From contig JAJEKV010000010.1 in NCBI GenBank assembly GCA_021234155.1, positions 5,430,871 through 5,494,870 of the forward strand: a DNA stretch of 64,000 nucleotides. Reading direction: 5' to 3'. Shown here piece after piece: positions 1 to 11,677 of this stretch. The stretch is from Isoetes taiwanensis (taxonomy: Eukaryota; Streptophyta; Lycopodiopsida; Isoetales; Isoetaceae). Position numbers and translations under genes: made by a program. Numbering within the stretch: position 1 is the first letter of the stretch; every line of letters starts with the position of its first letter. The notes beneath the pieces were generated by a model. That model saw only the letters and a program-made list of their open reading frames with translations, had not been told where the DNA came from and ran no database searches.

Positions 1-3000
1 GTGTTGTTGCTATTTTTATTCATCTTACTCGTAGAAGAAATTATAGCAAAAACACTTATACTCATGATACATATTTGATCTCAATCAAGAATGAAATTTA
101 AGTTGTATCTCCTTTGTAGGCACTTGCGGGTCTAATGCTGACTTCGACGTTTAGGTTTGAAGTGCTCCTTAATGTCTTTGGGTTTGAGGCAGTGGTTGAC
201 GTTTCGTAGCATGTTCCATATCGAGCGTCCTTCAAGTGCTGGAGCTACCTTTTCCCATGGCAAGTCCTGTGTCCGTGCACTAAGAGTGCATCTCTAAGGT
301 ATCCTCGAGCTAAATGAAGGTAATGCAAGGCCATAGATCTCCTAATTAGGATTACATGGTCGATGTTCCTGCAAGTTTGGAAGGAATCCCGAAGCCGGGG
401 AGTGCTGATAGCAAGTAAATTGCCCCTGCTCCCCTGTGGCTAAATTGTTTGTGGAAAACTACTATTTGACCTTGAGTGAGCGAAGAAAGATAGTAGCATG
501 AAACTTTTCCCATGCTGATTGCGGGTTCTGACCCTTTCATCATGCTGCTTGACTGTATATTTTTATCGCCATTAGGTCGCCATGATCCCTCTTCATAATG
601 GTGCTATCAACGTTAATATGACTGCCCCTCCGGGTTTGGCCCATGATGACGTGGCTTGTTTGGGTTTGGCCGTGCTCCCACTCTTATACAACCTTGCTTG
701 AATTTCTTGAAATTCCTCATCATCTGAAGATCTTGATGCTGCATTTGATGCTTGATAAAATCATATGCTTGTATGTCTGTGATTTTATGTGTTGTATATG
801 TCTCTCTTTCAGCTATTTCCCTTGGAAGTTCTTGCTCTGAATAGTCGATGAAGTCGTCATTATAAGTATCAATGATCATAGATAGAAGCTCATCCATGCA
901 AAGACCTTAATCAATGCAGTATGGTAGGTGTAAGATATCATCTGCAAAAAGGTATTCCTCCTCTTCAATAATAATTGGTGTAAGAGATGTGATTCTAACT
1001 GGGGTGGTGTTGCCTTTCTTGTGAGGTCCTGTACTTCGCCATTTGTCTGGCTAATCTGGGTTCATTCACAAATTCCTGGACTTCCTCCTCATAGTCATGT
1101 TCCCCTTCCTAATACTTGGCTGATGGGCCTTGATGTCGAGTTCCTCTAAATATGGTCTAGCTTTCCTCATATTCAATGGTGCTAGATCAAGCGATCAGAC
1201 TGACGGTTCCCCTATCTTGTTTATTGCCTGATAATGGAAGAAGGTTGCAAAGGCTACTTGTGCTGATAAATATTTGCACCTTTGGACTATACATGTCATG
1301 TACTCTGACATTCTCCCAGCCCTTTTCCTATATTGACCAAGGATATCTTGTTAATACGGTGTCCTTAATGTTGTTTCATAAAGATTAAAGGTATGCTGAA
1401 AGACTTGAAATACCCCGTCGATTGGTGCCTCTTTGATGTGGTCTGAGTTGCGATACTATTCAACAAACTCTGTAGGCACTATAGAACTAGGCGAGGTGCA
1501 GGAAACGCCTATATAAAATAGTAAGAGGAGTGGAAAATGGCTTTAGTAAGCTCCTTGTATCTTTTAGTAGAAGCAAGATGATAGATGTACCCTAAAAGGC
1601 TCTTAGGGTTCCATGCCAAAACCCTAATTTTTCAAAGTTTAGGTTTTGTTCTAGTACATGAGTATTTGGGGCTTGGAACTCAAGTAACCCAATCATGTCC
1701 TTCCTTTTTTTTCTATGTTATGTACATGCACATGTACATGTGTTAACAAGTTTTTATTAAAAACTTGTGCCTTGCGTTTGTGCTTGTGCCTACATAAGGC
1801 AAAGAGGCACGTGCCTTAAATAACTTGCATGAAGCAAACCCAACCTATTGGGAAAGATCTTTGAGTCGATGTAGTAGGGCCAACCTGAGTTGAGAAATGT
1901 AAAACATGCATCTGCCTTTAACAAAGGCATGTAGCAGACCCAACTTAGTTGAAAAACATAATATGCCAAATGTTGAATACCACTTAAGGGTAATAATCTA
2001 TGGAGCAAAATAATATTTTAGCATGCTTTTTACTTAATGCATCAAGTAGTATATTGACATGGATACACAAAAAATTGTATGCTCGCTAGATGGTCTAGGC
2101 ACTAAAAATGTCACTAACGTGGCAAGTGGGTCCAGGCACTAGAAGAAAAAATTAATGGCACTAACACTTTTCCTAACTTGCACAAGGTCTAAACATTTGG
2201 TATAATAAGGGTTAGGCACAAAGTGTATTGGCACAAGGTGCCATTAAAGGAAATCGTCAAGACCTAAATAGAATAAGATATAGTGCAAGGAAGCAGAAAG
2301 AAAATAAAAAATAAATAAAAATTAAAGGCTTGTTCGAGTGGCTTTTTAGGGCAAATTGGAGAGTGTGATGTTAGGGCAAGGACAGAAGAAGAAAGAAAAA
2401 AAAAAAAACAGAGGAAGTGGTCGAACTGCTCCTGTGCAACACACCCCGCGCCTGGAGGTCGACCGAGCTTCTGGCATGGCCCGGGGGCGTGGCATGCATC
2501 GCCTCGGGCCTTTCTTCAGGCGGCTTAGGGTCTTGCAGAGGTTTTCTTTAAGTTGGCAGAGGTTTTCTTCAAGCTGCAGGTATTTGACTGAGCTTTGGCA
2601 GAAGAAGGCAGGAAAAAATCATGCTTTTGATGCAGATGCGACTTACCCCATGCCGGGGTAGATCTGCAAGGATTTTAGTTGAGGCCAGGGCGCGACATGG
2701 GTTGCCCTGAGCCTAACTCTGACTAATGCCCCTTTTTCTTTCCTAAGTTCTTACAGATTCTCCCTTTTCTGCCTTCTAAATGTTGCTTTAATTCAACTTT
2801 CTATAATTTCGACTTGTCTGCTAAATATATCTTCTAGCTTTTTACAGTTTCGGCCTGCTACAGATTTGCTTGCTCGAGACTTGGAGTTGCAATGAAATGC
2901 ACTTTCATGCTTGCTTCAGATTCGGCTTGCTTTCGTCTCTATCTTTTTACAATTCAATCTTCTACAATCTTTCTTTTAACTATCGGCTATTAATAAAGTC

Positions 3001-3500
3001 TACTGATTATAATAGTTCAAGCTATTATTACTGATTATATTCTACTAGTTCAAGCTATTAACATTGACTTATTATAATTTTATGCTATTCTACATTAGCC
3101 TATACTGTTTTACAGTTTTGTGCCTATGCTAAGAACATGCCGTTGTTCTGCTAATGCTAAGATATTTTTTTTGTTTTATATTTTACTAGCACAAACTGCT
3201 AATGCTAAGACATTTTTTTGTTTTATATTTTACTAGCACAAACTACAGATCTATCAATAGTAATACTTATTGAGCACAACCGATGCTTATAACGGCTTAA
3301 ATGTAATCTGTCAGCACAATTGCATTCAAAGATTTTCGAGAGGTTAATATAGTAATTATAACTGATCAATACGGAATTAGTACTTAATGTGATAAGCTCG
3401 GCCTATATTATGTTCACTCAGACTCAATATGTTATCTAGTATTACGTATAGCTGGCTGAATACTAAGTGATAATGGTACCATCCTATAAGCGCTTAAAAA
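1..3500. other. Unassigned, decayed sequence
   Basis: I recognise no intact gene in this stretch. A minus-strand open stretch at 613-897 (acidic start, basic Asn/Pro-rich end) continues in broken frames towards 352 and 1180, as an old retroelement or pseudogene would, but no diagnostic domain is visible. An open frame at 2356-2661 is low-complexity Lys/Arg-rich at its start and is probably chance. A direct duplication of about 45 bp lies at 3150-3245 (the segment around ttttatattttactagcac occurs twice). Confidence 0.4.
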
Positions 3501-3905
3501 GTTCAATGGGGTATGGTTTTATTAGTGGTATACAAAAAAACGAAATTTTAGCACGTCTTCAGCACCTTTTTTTAGCGCTTTTTTTACGTCGCGGGCGAAA
3601 AAAATGAAGGGGTGTGCCGTGCAACTTGAAGGATTCATGATGGCCTATGAAGTCGGGATGCGCGAAAAGGCCGTACAGAGTCCGTCATGCCAATTATCAA
3701 AGAAATCACTATGATCCTGCCGTCAGCAGATAATCTAGCCCACAATCTGAGAATCCATTAAGTAGACCAGTCGATTGATCTCAAATTCGACCCATTTTGG
3801 TGTATTGCTACAAAAATTGTTATCTCTGTTCGTCTTCCATATCCGCTAAGCGCTATTTCATCTTCTCAGTATACCCGATTTCTTAATTCAATTTGTTTGT
3901 AGGCC

Positions 3906-5889
3906 ATGGAAAACGAAGTTAAGGAGGTAAGCCCCAGAAATTAGCTTTGAAGACCTGTTTTTTTGCTATGTTGTGAAACTGATTTTTTTTCTTTTTGATT
4001 GCAGATGAAAATTGCTCGAACTGAAGCTGAGTTTGTGTCATTGAGAGATTTATGTGGTACTGGCACAAAGCAGAAAGAATTGAAGTGGAAAGATGTTTCT
4101 CCAGCAGATTGGAGTGAAATATGGAAAACCCCTTTGGTTAAAGGGAAGATTCATGTAAAAATGATTCGAGAACAGTATGCCACCAAACTAAACGATCTGA
4201 TTTCCAAGATATATCAAAGGGGCCTCACCAACAATGAGTGTAGGACTCAGCTTTCTCGTGCCTTTGTGTGGCAAAACACTGTAAAAGCCCATCTTAATCC
4301 AGAGAAATACAAGGTTAATTGGACACAGTTTGCAGCTCAGGCTTACAAGGATTCAATGGACAAGAGGTCAAGAAATGATGGCTCCTATTTCAACAAGAGT
4401 GTAGAGGCCATTCTGCATGTGATAAACAGCTTGAACGAGCTTAAACAAATTGATGAAATGAACATACTGAAGAAACAAGAAGATTTATTGAGGCTAGAAG
4501 GTGCAGTTCAAGGTGCTGACAGGAATTGTTCTGTCCTGCTGGAAGCTATTGAAGATAAAAAACAATTTTGGACAGCAATGGAAGCAGATTTAGAACCAGA
4601 TGATAACATAAAGGCATGCATCGAGACCCTTAAAAGGGAAGAAAATTTGCTAAGAGAGGTGCTGGAGAAGTCACTTGCCAAGGTCGACAGAACCCAGCAT
4701 TTTGCCCTCCAGAAGGAGATTGAGAAGCTGAAGATGGATGTTGCAAGGTATCAAGAGAAAATGGAATACTGGCACAAATGTTGCAAAAATGTGCACTTTA
4801 TGCAGCAGCATGTGAAGTCCAAAAGGCATGTCAGACTAACCATGGGAGAGTACAACATTCCTCTAATACATGACGAGGTATGCAATGTTTGTGGTTTGGT
4901 GCTTACTACTAAGTATGAAATGCATGTTAAGCTCTCTTGCCAGCACAGGTATCATGTATATTGCTTTAGTATAGTGCTGGAAACTCTAGCATGCATAGTT
5001 CCAGAATGTGGTACAACAGTGCCTCAAGCACTTTTAAAAGAACTGGGATACAAAGCTGATGCAGCAGCAGTTGAGAGTGAAAAAGATGCTGATGCTGAAG
5101 AGGATGATGGTGATGAGGAATTTGAAGAAGATGAGGAAGTTGAAGATATCACTCCCAAGAAACAGATAATGAAAAAAACAAGAAACTTGAGGAAAGTGCT
5201 GGTAGCAGTAGTGAGGTAAAAACTGATCAAGATTTTGTACCTATTAGGAAGGCCAGGAAGAGGACCATAGGTACTAGAAGTGCTACCAAAAGGTTGAGAA
5301 GAGCTGATACAAATACAGATAACTTAGAATTGATTTGAAGTTGTTTTACTTTTATTTGATGTATTTCTTTTTTTGTTGTGTTTTAGCAATTGATCTTATT
5401 GATGTGGACAAGCTTAGTCCAGTGAAGATGACTCATTATGCTTCCTCTTCAAAAGCAAAAAAGAATGCTGCACCAGATTTAAGCATGATGGCTGCTAAGG
5501 AAGGTAAAGTGTTAGTAGGTGCTGGATAAGTGCTGGATAAGTGCTGTATTGTTTTTAACTCTATTTTTTTTTCTTTCGTAGTGACAACAAAGGATGAGCA
5601 GGATTTGGTCTACAAACTTAACAATGAAATGAAGGAAGTTAGTCCAAAGAAAGGTAAAAAATTTGTAACAATATATTCTTTTCCTTTTTTACTTTTTTCC
5701 CTCAATTTGAGTTATTTTTATTTTGCAGCTGAAGTTGTTTCCACAGATGATGGAAAAGGTGTTAGTAAGGACCAGGATGCAACTTCTGAAGAGGATGTGA
5801 TTCCAAACACTGACATAACACTTGACCAAGTTGATTGTGCTGCTGAATTGAAGAAGTATCAGGCACTTGCAGCCAAGATTGATGAATGA
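3906..5889 (+). pseudogene. Zn-finger/acidic protein gene of a probable DNA transposon, frameshifted
   Basis: Likely five exons: 3906-3926 (ATGGAAAACG, seven codons), 4005-about 5333, 5387-5503, 5582-5653 and 5729-5889, joined by GT..AG introns with T-rich acceptors. The product is Lys/Glu-rich with helical stretches. About residues 295-350 hold a CxxC, then CxHxxHxxC, then CxxxxC pattern, a RING-like or treble-clef zinc site. An acidic stretch (EDDGDEEFEEDEEVED) and a basic nuclear-type stretch follow. One lost base near 5163 moves the frame: the reading frame ends at 5219, whereas a better coding frame (ESAGSSSEVKTDQD) continues to about 5333. No family is recognised. It converges on a decayed DDE transposase gene, so I infer that both belong to one transposon. 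A host gene is the alternative. Confidence 0.5.
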
Positions 5890-6083
5890 TTTTTCCTACC
5901 ATGCTGAAAGACTGCTGATGTCATACCAGCTTCACTATTTATGATATATTTACCTGCATAATGCATTTTGTAATATAGTCCACACTTGAGGACGTTTTTG
6001 TAATACAATGAAAGTTTATGTTTTATTCATATTGTTTCATATTGTTTCGTGGACGTAAAAATTTATCTTTTTGTTTCAAGTTT

Positions 6084-6240
6084 AACACAAGTCCAAATGC
6101 TGTGGGTTTTAAAGAATGTATAAATTGATTTGAATTGAATGAAAGTAATTTTTGTACCAAAATGAACACAAATCCAAAAACTGTAGGTTTTAAAGAATGT
6201 ATATATTGATTTGAATTGAATGAAAGTAATTTTTGTATAC
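6084..6240. repeat. Tandem duplication, about 80-bp unit, two copies
   Basis: Two near-identical copies (about 6084-6157 and 6166-6239) share gggttttaaagaatgtata and gaatgaaagtaatttttgta. They lie between the two converging genes, in the region expected to be the shared 3' flank. Confidence 0.8.
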
Positions 6241-6265
6241 ATCACTGCTACAATTGTGCTGAATG

Positions 6266-8965
6266 CTAGTTTATCAATTTTTTTTCCTTTTCGAATGTTC
6301 TTGCCACTTGTAGAAGTTGTTTTGTTTTCAACAACTTTACTCGACTTTGCAACATCTCTTTCTTGGTTTGTTGCTGTCCTGGCTTTCTTGCTATTTTTTT
6401 TAATTCTTTTTTCACTAATTTTCTTGTTTGTCTTGCACTGACCTTGCTTGCAACCTGCTTGTTTGAATTTCCTACAACCTCTTGCTTGCCTACTGTTTTG
6501 CTGCTGTTTCTTATTTTTCCTTTTTCCACTTTTTTTGCTTTTCCTGAATTGACCTTGGTTGTTGCTCCTCCTAGCTTACTGTTACTTGCTGCATCACACT
6601 GGGCTAGAATTGAAGATTGAGCTTGCAAACTTTCTAGAATGTGCTCATGGACCTTCTCTTATAACTCATACATGTTACCTCCATCAAGAAGTTGCATGAT
6701 ACAACCAAATGCTGTACACATTGCAGTCTGGTTCATGTCTTAGAAGTTCATACTTATTATCACCTACAAACTTATAGAATTTACCTGTTACTACAACTTC
6801 TCTCCTTCCAAACTTCTGTCCCCAGGGGTCCTTGAAAGCCTTCTCAACAACATGCTTTGTCTGAGTACATTTGAGAATGTAAAAATCAACTTTCTCCTTA
6901 TTGTCTGCTGGAGCAACAACAACAAAATTCTCTCCAATGTCTATGATATCAGACTTCCACTCAGCATCACCTTCATACACTGGCCCATCACAAGCTTCTA
7001 TTTCTTCCTCGATTCCTGGCCTTAATTCTGAAAAAACCCATGACCTTATTCTTTCTTTGTTAACACACTTGCTATACTTAGCAGACCAACAGTGGTGGCA
7101 AAAGCAGGAATAATTCATGTGTGCAACCATAGTAGGGTCCTTGTTGTTGACTGGTCTAATGCTATGGATCTTGCTAGATCCTACCAAAGTAGCATACTCA
7201 AACAATTCATCCCTGCACACATCTTCTTTGCCTATTTCCCAAAAGAATCTGCAGCCAAACAAATGAGTTCATAAATGTTGTTTACAAATACAACTATGAA
7301 CACAATATTTACCTATGCTTGTCAGAATTACTGAAGTATTCTTGGCAGAATATTACAACATCATGAGCATTTCTTAAAGATCTAGAATTCCTCTTCAACA
7401 TTTCATGTGTAAGTGCTCTTTTAATCACTGCCCCTGCCCCATCATGTTCACCTACAAACAAAAAAGAGAAGCTTACTTTGGAGACATACAGTTGAAGTAA
7501 ATCTGCAGTGCTGGCATACCTTTTCCATGGTAAGAGGCAAAGTAATTCCAGTTAAATGGAATACCAGAGGTCTTAAAAAATCTACCAATGAAGAAAAATG
7601 CCCTTGAATTGAGGTGAGCAACCATCAGACCACATCATATGCTTAGTGTCCTCCACACCTTTCTGGCCTAGAAATTGAGCATGCTTATTAAGGCAATGTT
7701 GAACAGAGAGAGTATCATGTTCTCTGTCATCTGAAACATAAAAGTGAGTCTCTTTGATTATGTTCCTCTCACACTTACTTAGACAGTTTTCTTGAACCTC
7801 TGCAGCAGTTGCATGTCTGTATGTAATGTGCACCAGTATTGTGCATTGATCATTCCTCCAATGCAAACTTTAGATCTCTTGCTGTATTTTGAATGTTAAT
7901 TCTCAGCAAAGTCTATTACTGTCACAACTATGTCTTTTGGAAAAGTGGCTAAGCAGTCCCTGAACTGTTTAGCCTGCCATCTGGCTTCATAGTTGTGAGG
8001 AATAAAATCTGTCAGTACATTCTTTGCATACTCCAAAATATCAGCAGTAGTACTTGTCTTGTACACGAGCTTAACTATTGGTTTTGGTACTACTTTCAAA
8101 GCTCCAGTCCCATCAGGTTCAGTAGATGGTTTAAAAACCTGTAATTTTACATAAAACTCATTTAGTAATTAGTATGAAAGATTCTGAAATACAACAACAA
8201 ACTAAAGTAGATAATACAGCAAGGGTTTACTCTATCAAATGTCTTCCAGTCAACTGTGTGAGCAGGACCTCTATTCAACTCTTTTGGACACATAGGCAAT
8301 TTGGAAGGACCACAAGAATTGCATTTCAATAGCATGCAATTATGTTGATACCACTCATCTGCTATATCTTTGACACAAACCAATGACCTCCACATATCAC
8401 TTGATGACTTGTATGTCTTCAAGTTGGCTTCACATTTAAGGCCAGGACCACATACAACACATGTACAAAATTACATTCCGTTCCATGAATCTTCATGTCC
8501 AACCTCATCTTGTTAATTGCTTGTCTAACATAATCTAACCTCATGTGATATACACAACAGCATGTCTCCATGTCCTTCACTTTCCTTACAAAGCTGGGTT
8601 TCAATGCATGAAAAGCTGAGAAAGAGACTTCGAATTTTGGAAACTCTCTTTGAAATCTTTCATAAAACGAAATTACAACCATAAGCATTGTAGGCATGGT
8701 AACTTAAAAAAATAAGAAAGGGAAATTAGATAAACCAACCTCAATCTCTTCCAAAAAATGTAGAGGATGCAATATTTTATTGGCTTTGGCAATCCTAATT
8801 TTAATCACATGCTTCTTGCATGGAGACACTCTTGAATTATTGGTCCAGAACTCAACCACAAGCTTTTGTTATTGATGAGTAAGTTTGTCAGATCTGGTTT
8901 GTCTCTTAAACATTGACCAGGGACCTTCACCAATTTCTGTTGCTGCTCTTCTAAAATCATATTCT
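6266..8965 (-). pseudogene. DDE-type transposase gene, multi-exon, several frameshifts
   Basis: Read on the minus strand, broken open segments line up as one protein. In order they give: a start segment with FWTNNSRVSPCKKHV; a Cys-rich segment with ETCCCVYHMRLDYV; VVTVIDFAEN; FYVSDDREHD; WSDGCSPQFK; then, in a second frame, NYFASYHGKG spliced to GEHDGAGAVIKRAL; a Cys/His segment (CHHCW); and a Lys-rich tail. The DFAEN, SDG and GKG..DG motifs resemble the catalytic core of poorly classified DDE transposases that I associate with animal and other eukaryotic genomes. Introns are visible near 7270-7310 and 7452-7520. Lesions: a stop near 8870, frameshifts near 8440, 7905, 7600 and 6715, and a stop near 6660. 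The gene is dead. Its 5' end is lost or hidden where the LTR-like block starts at 9013. Confidence 0.65.
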
Positions 8966-9012
8966 ATTCTATTCTATGTACTGCTGTTGTCACATATTTT
9001 CTGCTCAAATTT

Positions 9013-9909
9013 TGTGACGGTCCTTCGCCCGACACCGATTAATACTTAGATACATAACACAAATACCTCAGGATCCACGGGTGCAGAACCTGCATATCGA
9101 CCCACAACCCACAAATAGCATGTTGCGGCATCCCTGAGCTACTGGTCTCTAGCTCATGAGACCACCTTGATCTAGGTGCAACTTGACATGACCAATGTCA
9201 AGTCCTCACTAGCGAGCTTCATCAGTGCCCACTCGCTAGTGTCGAGTGACTAGCACCCGTGGCCTCGGTTTCTGCTTAGTCTCCCCGGAGAGATGTAGGC
9301 AGACCAAGGTGCAACTAGGCTAGCAACATGAGCGATTTTCAGTATTTTTCTATGGGTATGCTAGCTCAAGAAAGACTATTTATGTCTATGTATCCAACTT
9401 CGTTCGTTAATGTCCATTATTGAACGGCCTTGTTAACGCCTAAGATTATCCCTAGAATGGGTGTTACTATCCATTATCGAGATATTCATGCCTTGAACGG
9501 ATTGACATATATTTTATCTTTTGCTTTATGAACAATTAATAACTAACCTTAGTTCATATAACGTTCGGGCATTCCTGTAATTATAATATGCCAAAACGAA
9601 AAGCTAGGCAACAGAGTTGGCTTGGGAACGGCTCATGCTCAATGTATTTAGGCTTAACTTTGCACGTATAATATTGTTGCATAATGTTGTGACATAGTGT
9701 TCGAGTTACTTAACGCTAACTTAATTTGCATGACAATGAAGACACTCCATGTCGTCTAGTACATGTATTCTAAGCCCAATGGTCTTGCTTTCTTATTCGA
9801 CATGGTATCTATGGTCCTTGCTTAAATAAACGATTTAATTAGTTAAGTTAATGAATAACATTACATTAAAGTTATGTGGTTGATAACGGGTCGTGGCCTA
9901 TTACAGACA
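9013..9909 (+). repeat. LTR-like block of a Ty3/gypsy-type element
   Basis: The block begins TGTGACGGTCC, a typical gypsy LTR start, and ends ..TTACAGACA. ATTT lies on both sides (9009-9012 and 9910-9913), matching four of the five bases expected of a target duplication. The sequence after it (catatcagact) faintly resembles an initiator-Met tRNA primer site, so an internal region may begin there. No gag or pol follows on this strand. It may be a solo LTR or the left end of a lost element. Confidence 0.45.
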
Positions 9910-9913
9910 ATTT

Positions 9914-10490
9914 TTCATATCAGACTAAAAGCTTGGCCGGATCTCCATATCGAATAGTCAGAAGATCATTCCGACCTGTTTAAGGGGCCGGATCCTCCAC
10001 TTCCCTGGCCGATTTCCCCTTATCCATGGTTTGTAGCTGTTATTTGCAGATGAGAGTCACGAATCCGAAGGATTGACAACAGATCCGTTAGGGTTCTTGC
10101 AAGGCCAGAAGTCCTGGCCAATCTAGAAGCTATTTTTTCTTTTAGATCTAACCTATTACTTTATTAACTCTGTATCTTTGTGTTTCTACTTCCTCTGGCC
10201 TTGTTCAGCACTTGCAGCAACCGGAATGGCTTGCCCTACTCCATGAAACAGTTCCAGAGGTTTCTACCATATCCGGAATTAGTATAACTAAGCATTTCGG
10301 CCCTTGGGCTTGCCGAAAAACCCAGCTATTCATGGTTTTTCATCAGAATGAAGAATCGACATTTACAGGACAACACTTGTTTTCTCTGATACCCCCGCCC
10401 ATAGTTACTCCTGCTCTTAAGATGAATTCCTCTTTAAAAAAAAATAAATAAACATCAGGTCTTACCTCCAAAATTGCTTCTTCAAATCAC
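9914..10490. other. No gene recognised
   Basis: This stretch lies between the LTR-like block and the CT microsatellite. One short open frame at 10212-10451 has no recognisable domain and ends in a Lys run from an A-tract. It may be LTR-element leader sequence. Confidence 0.4.
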
Positions 10491-10624
<134 letters not shown>

Positions 10625-10756
10625 TATCACTCTCGATCTCTTTGCCCCTCTTTCTCACGTTCTCGGGCCCCCCCCCCTTTTTTAATTCTAGTTCATTGCC
10701 ACATCACTCCTGCCACGTCACCCCCTTATTATTTATTATAGCTTAGAGATAATCAC

Positions 10757-11658
10757 AATAAAACTCACATCACATACCTTATCACATACCTTATCACATA
10801 CCTTATGTTTTTTTTTTTTTTTTTTTTTAACCATTGGATTATAAAACCATTAGATTAGCAAATTTAAACAATGAATACGTCTACATGCATAAATACATTA
10901 AATACATGTAGAACGTAGAGCTTCAACGCAGAGCTCCAATCTCATGACAGATGAACGCGGCAATCAATCCGCTGAACATCCGCTGAACAAGTCAATCCCG
11001 CTGAACATCCGCTGAAGAAGAATATATTAAGGTTCGCAAAAGATTATAAGAAGCAAACAAATCCAAAAGCATAGAAGACTGTGAAATCCAGAAACCGAAG
11101 GAAGAACAAATTCAGAAGCAAACAAATCTAAGAATCGAAATGGGGCGGGGAATTGAACCCCGACGAATCCAAACCACCGTGCACAAACAAATTTGTCAAT
11201 CTCCCAAAACTCACAGAGGACACATTCGTTGTCATCGCATCTAGCGAGCCCACCTGCATCCAAGCTGCTCCTCCCTGTTCTGCGTGGTTCTACATCTCAG
11301 CTTAGAAGCCCAGTTCTTCGCTCCACGTCTTAGCTCAGAAGCCCTCACTGGCTCACTGGCTTCTCCATCGACACCATCATCTACCTCACTGGCTTCTCAC
11401 TACCTGCAGCACCATCTCCTTCGGCTGCCATCGCTACCTCCGGTTCAGGTAAGCACGACAGAAATAGATAGGACCCTAATTTCGGGTCCTTAAAAAGTAA
11501 CCCATGTGACAGCATATCTCTCATCCCAAAAAACAACCTTCACCCAAAATAAAAAAACACCACCCCACCCCCAAACGCTGAAAACCCGCCCCACAAAAAA
11601 AATCTTTTGCGAACCTTATAGGATTCGACGTCCTCGTCGAATAAAACTCACATCACAT
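10757..11658 (-). mobile_element. Retroposon-like insertion with 19-bp target duplication
   Basis: A perfect 19-bp direct repeat (aataaaactcacatcacat) sits at 10757-10775 and 11640-11658. Between them, next to the left copy, are three TCACATACCTTA units (10770-10806) and a 23-bp poly(T), which is a poly(A) plus simple-repeat tail for a minus-strand insertion. The body is about 0.83 kb. Segments at 11030-11046 and about 11600-11617 (aaggttcgcaaaagatt and its complement) form an inverted repeat inside it. No coding sequence is recognised, so it could be a SINE-like element or a processed transcript. It appears to sit within the 3' LTR of the adjacent gypsy element. Confidence 0.5.
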
Positions 11659-11677
11659 TATTACAGAATATACTCCT

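Noticed and set aside
2356-2661. 101-codon Lys/Arg-rich open frame
   Set aside because: The start is an A-rich low-complexity run and there is no domain or splice context.
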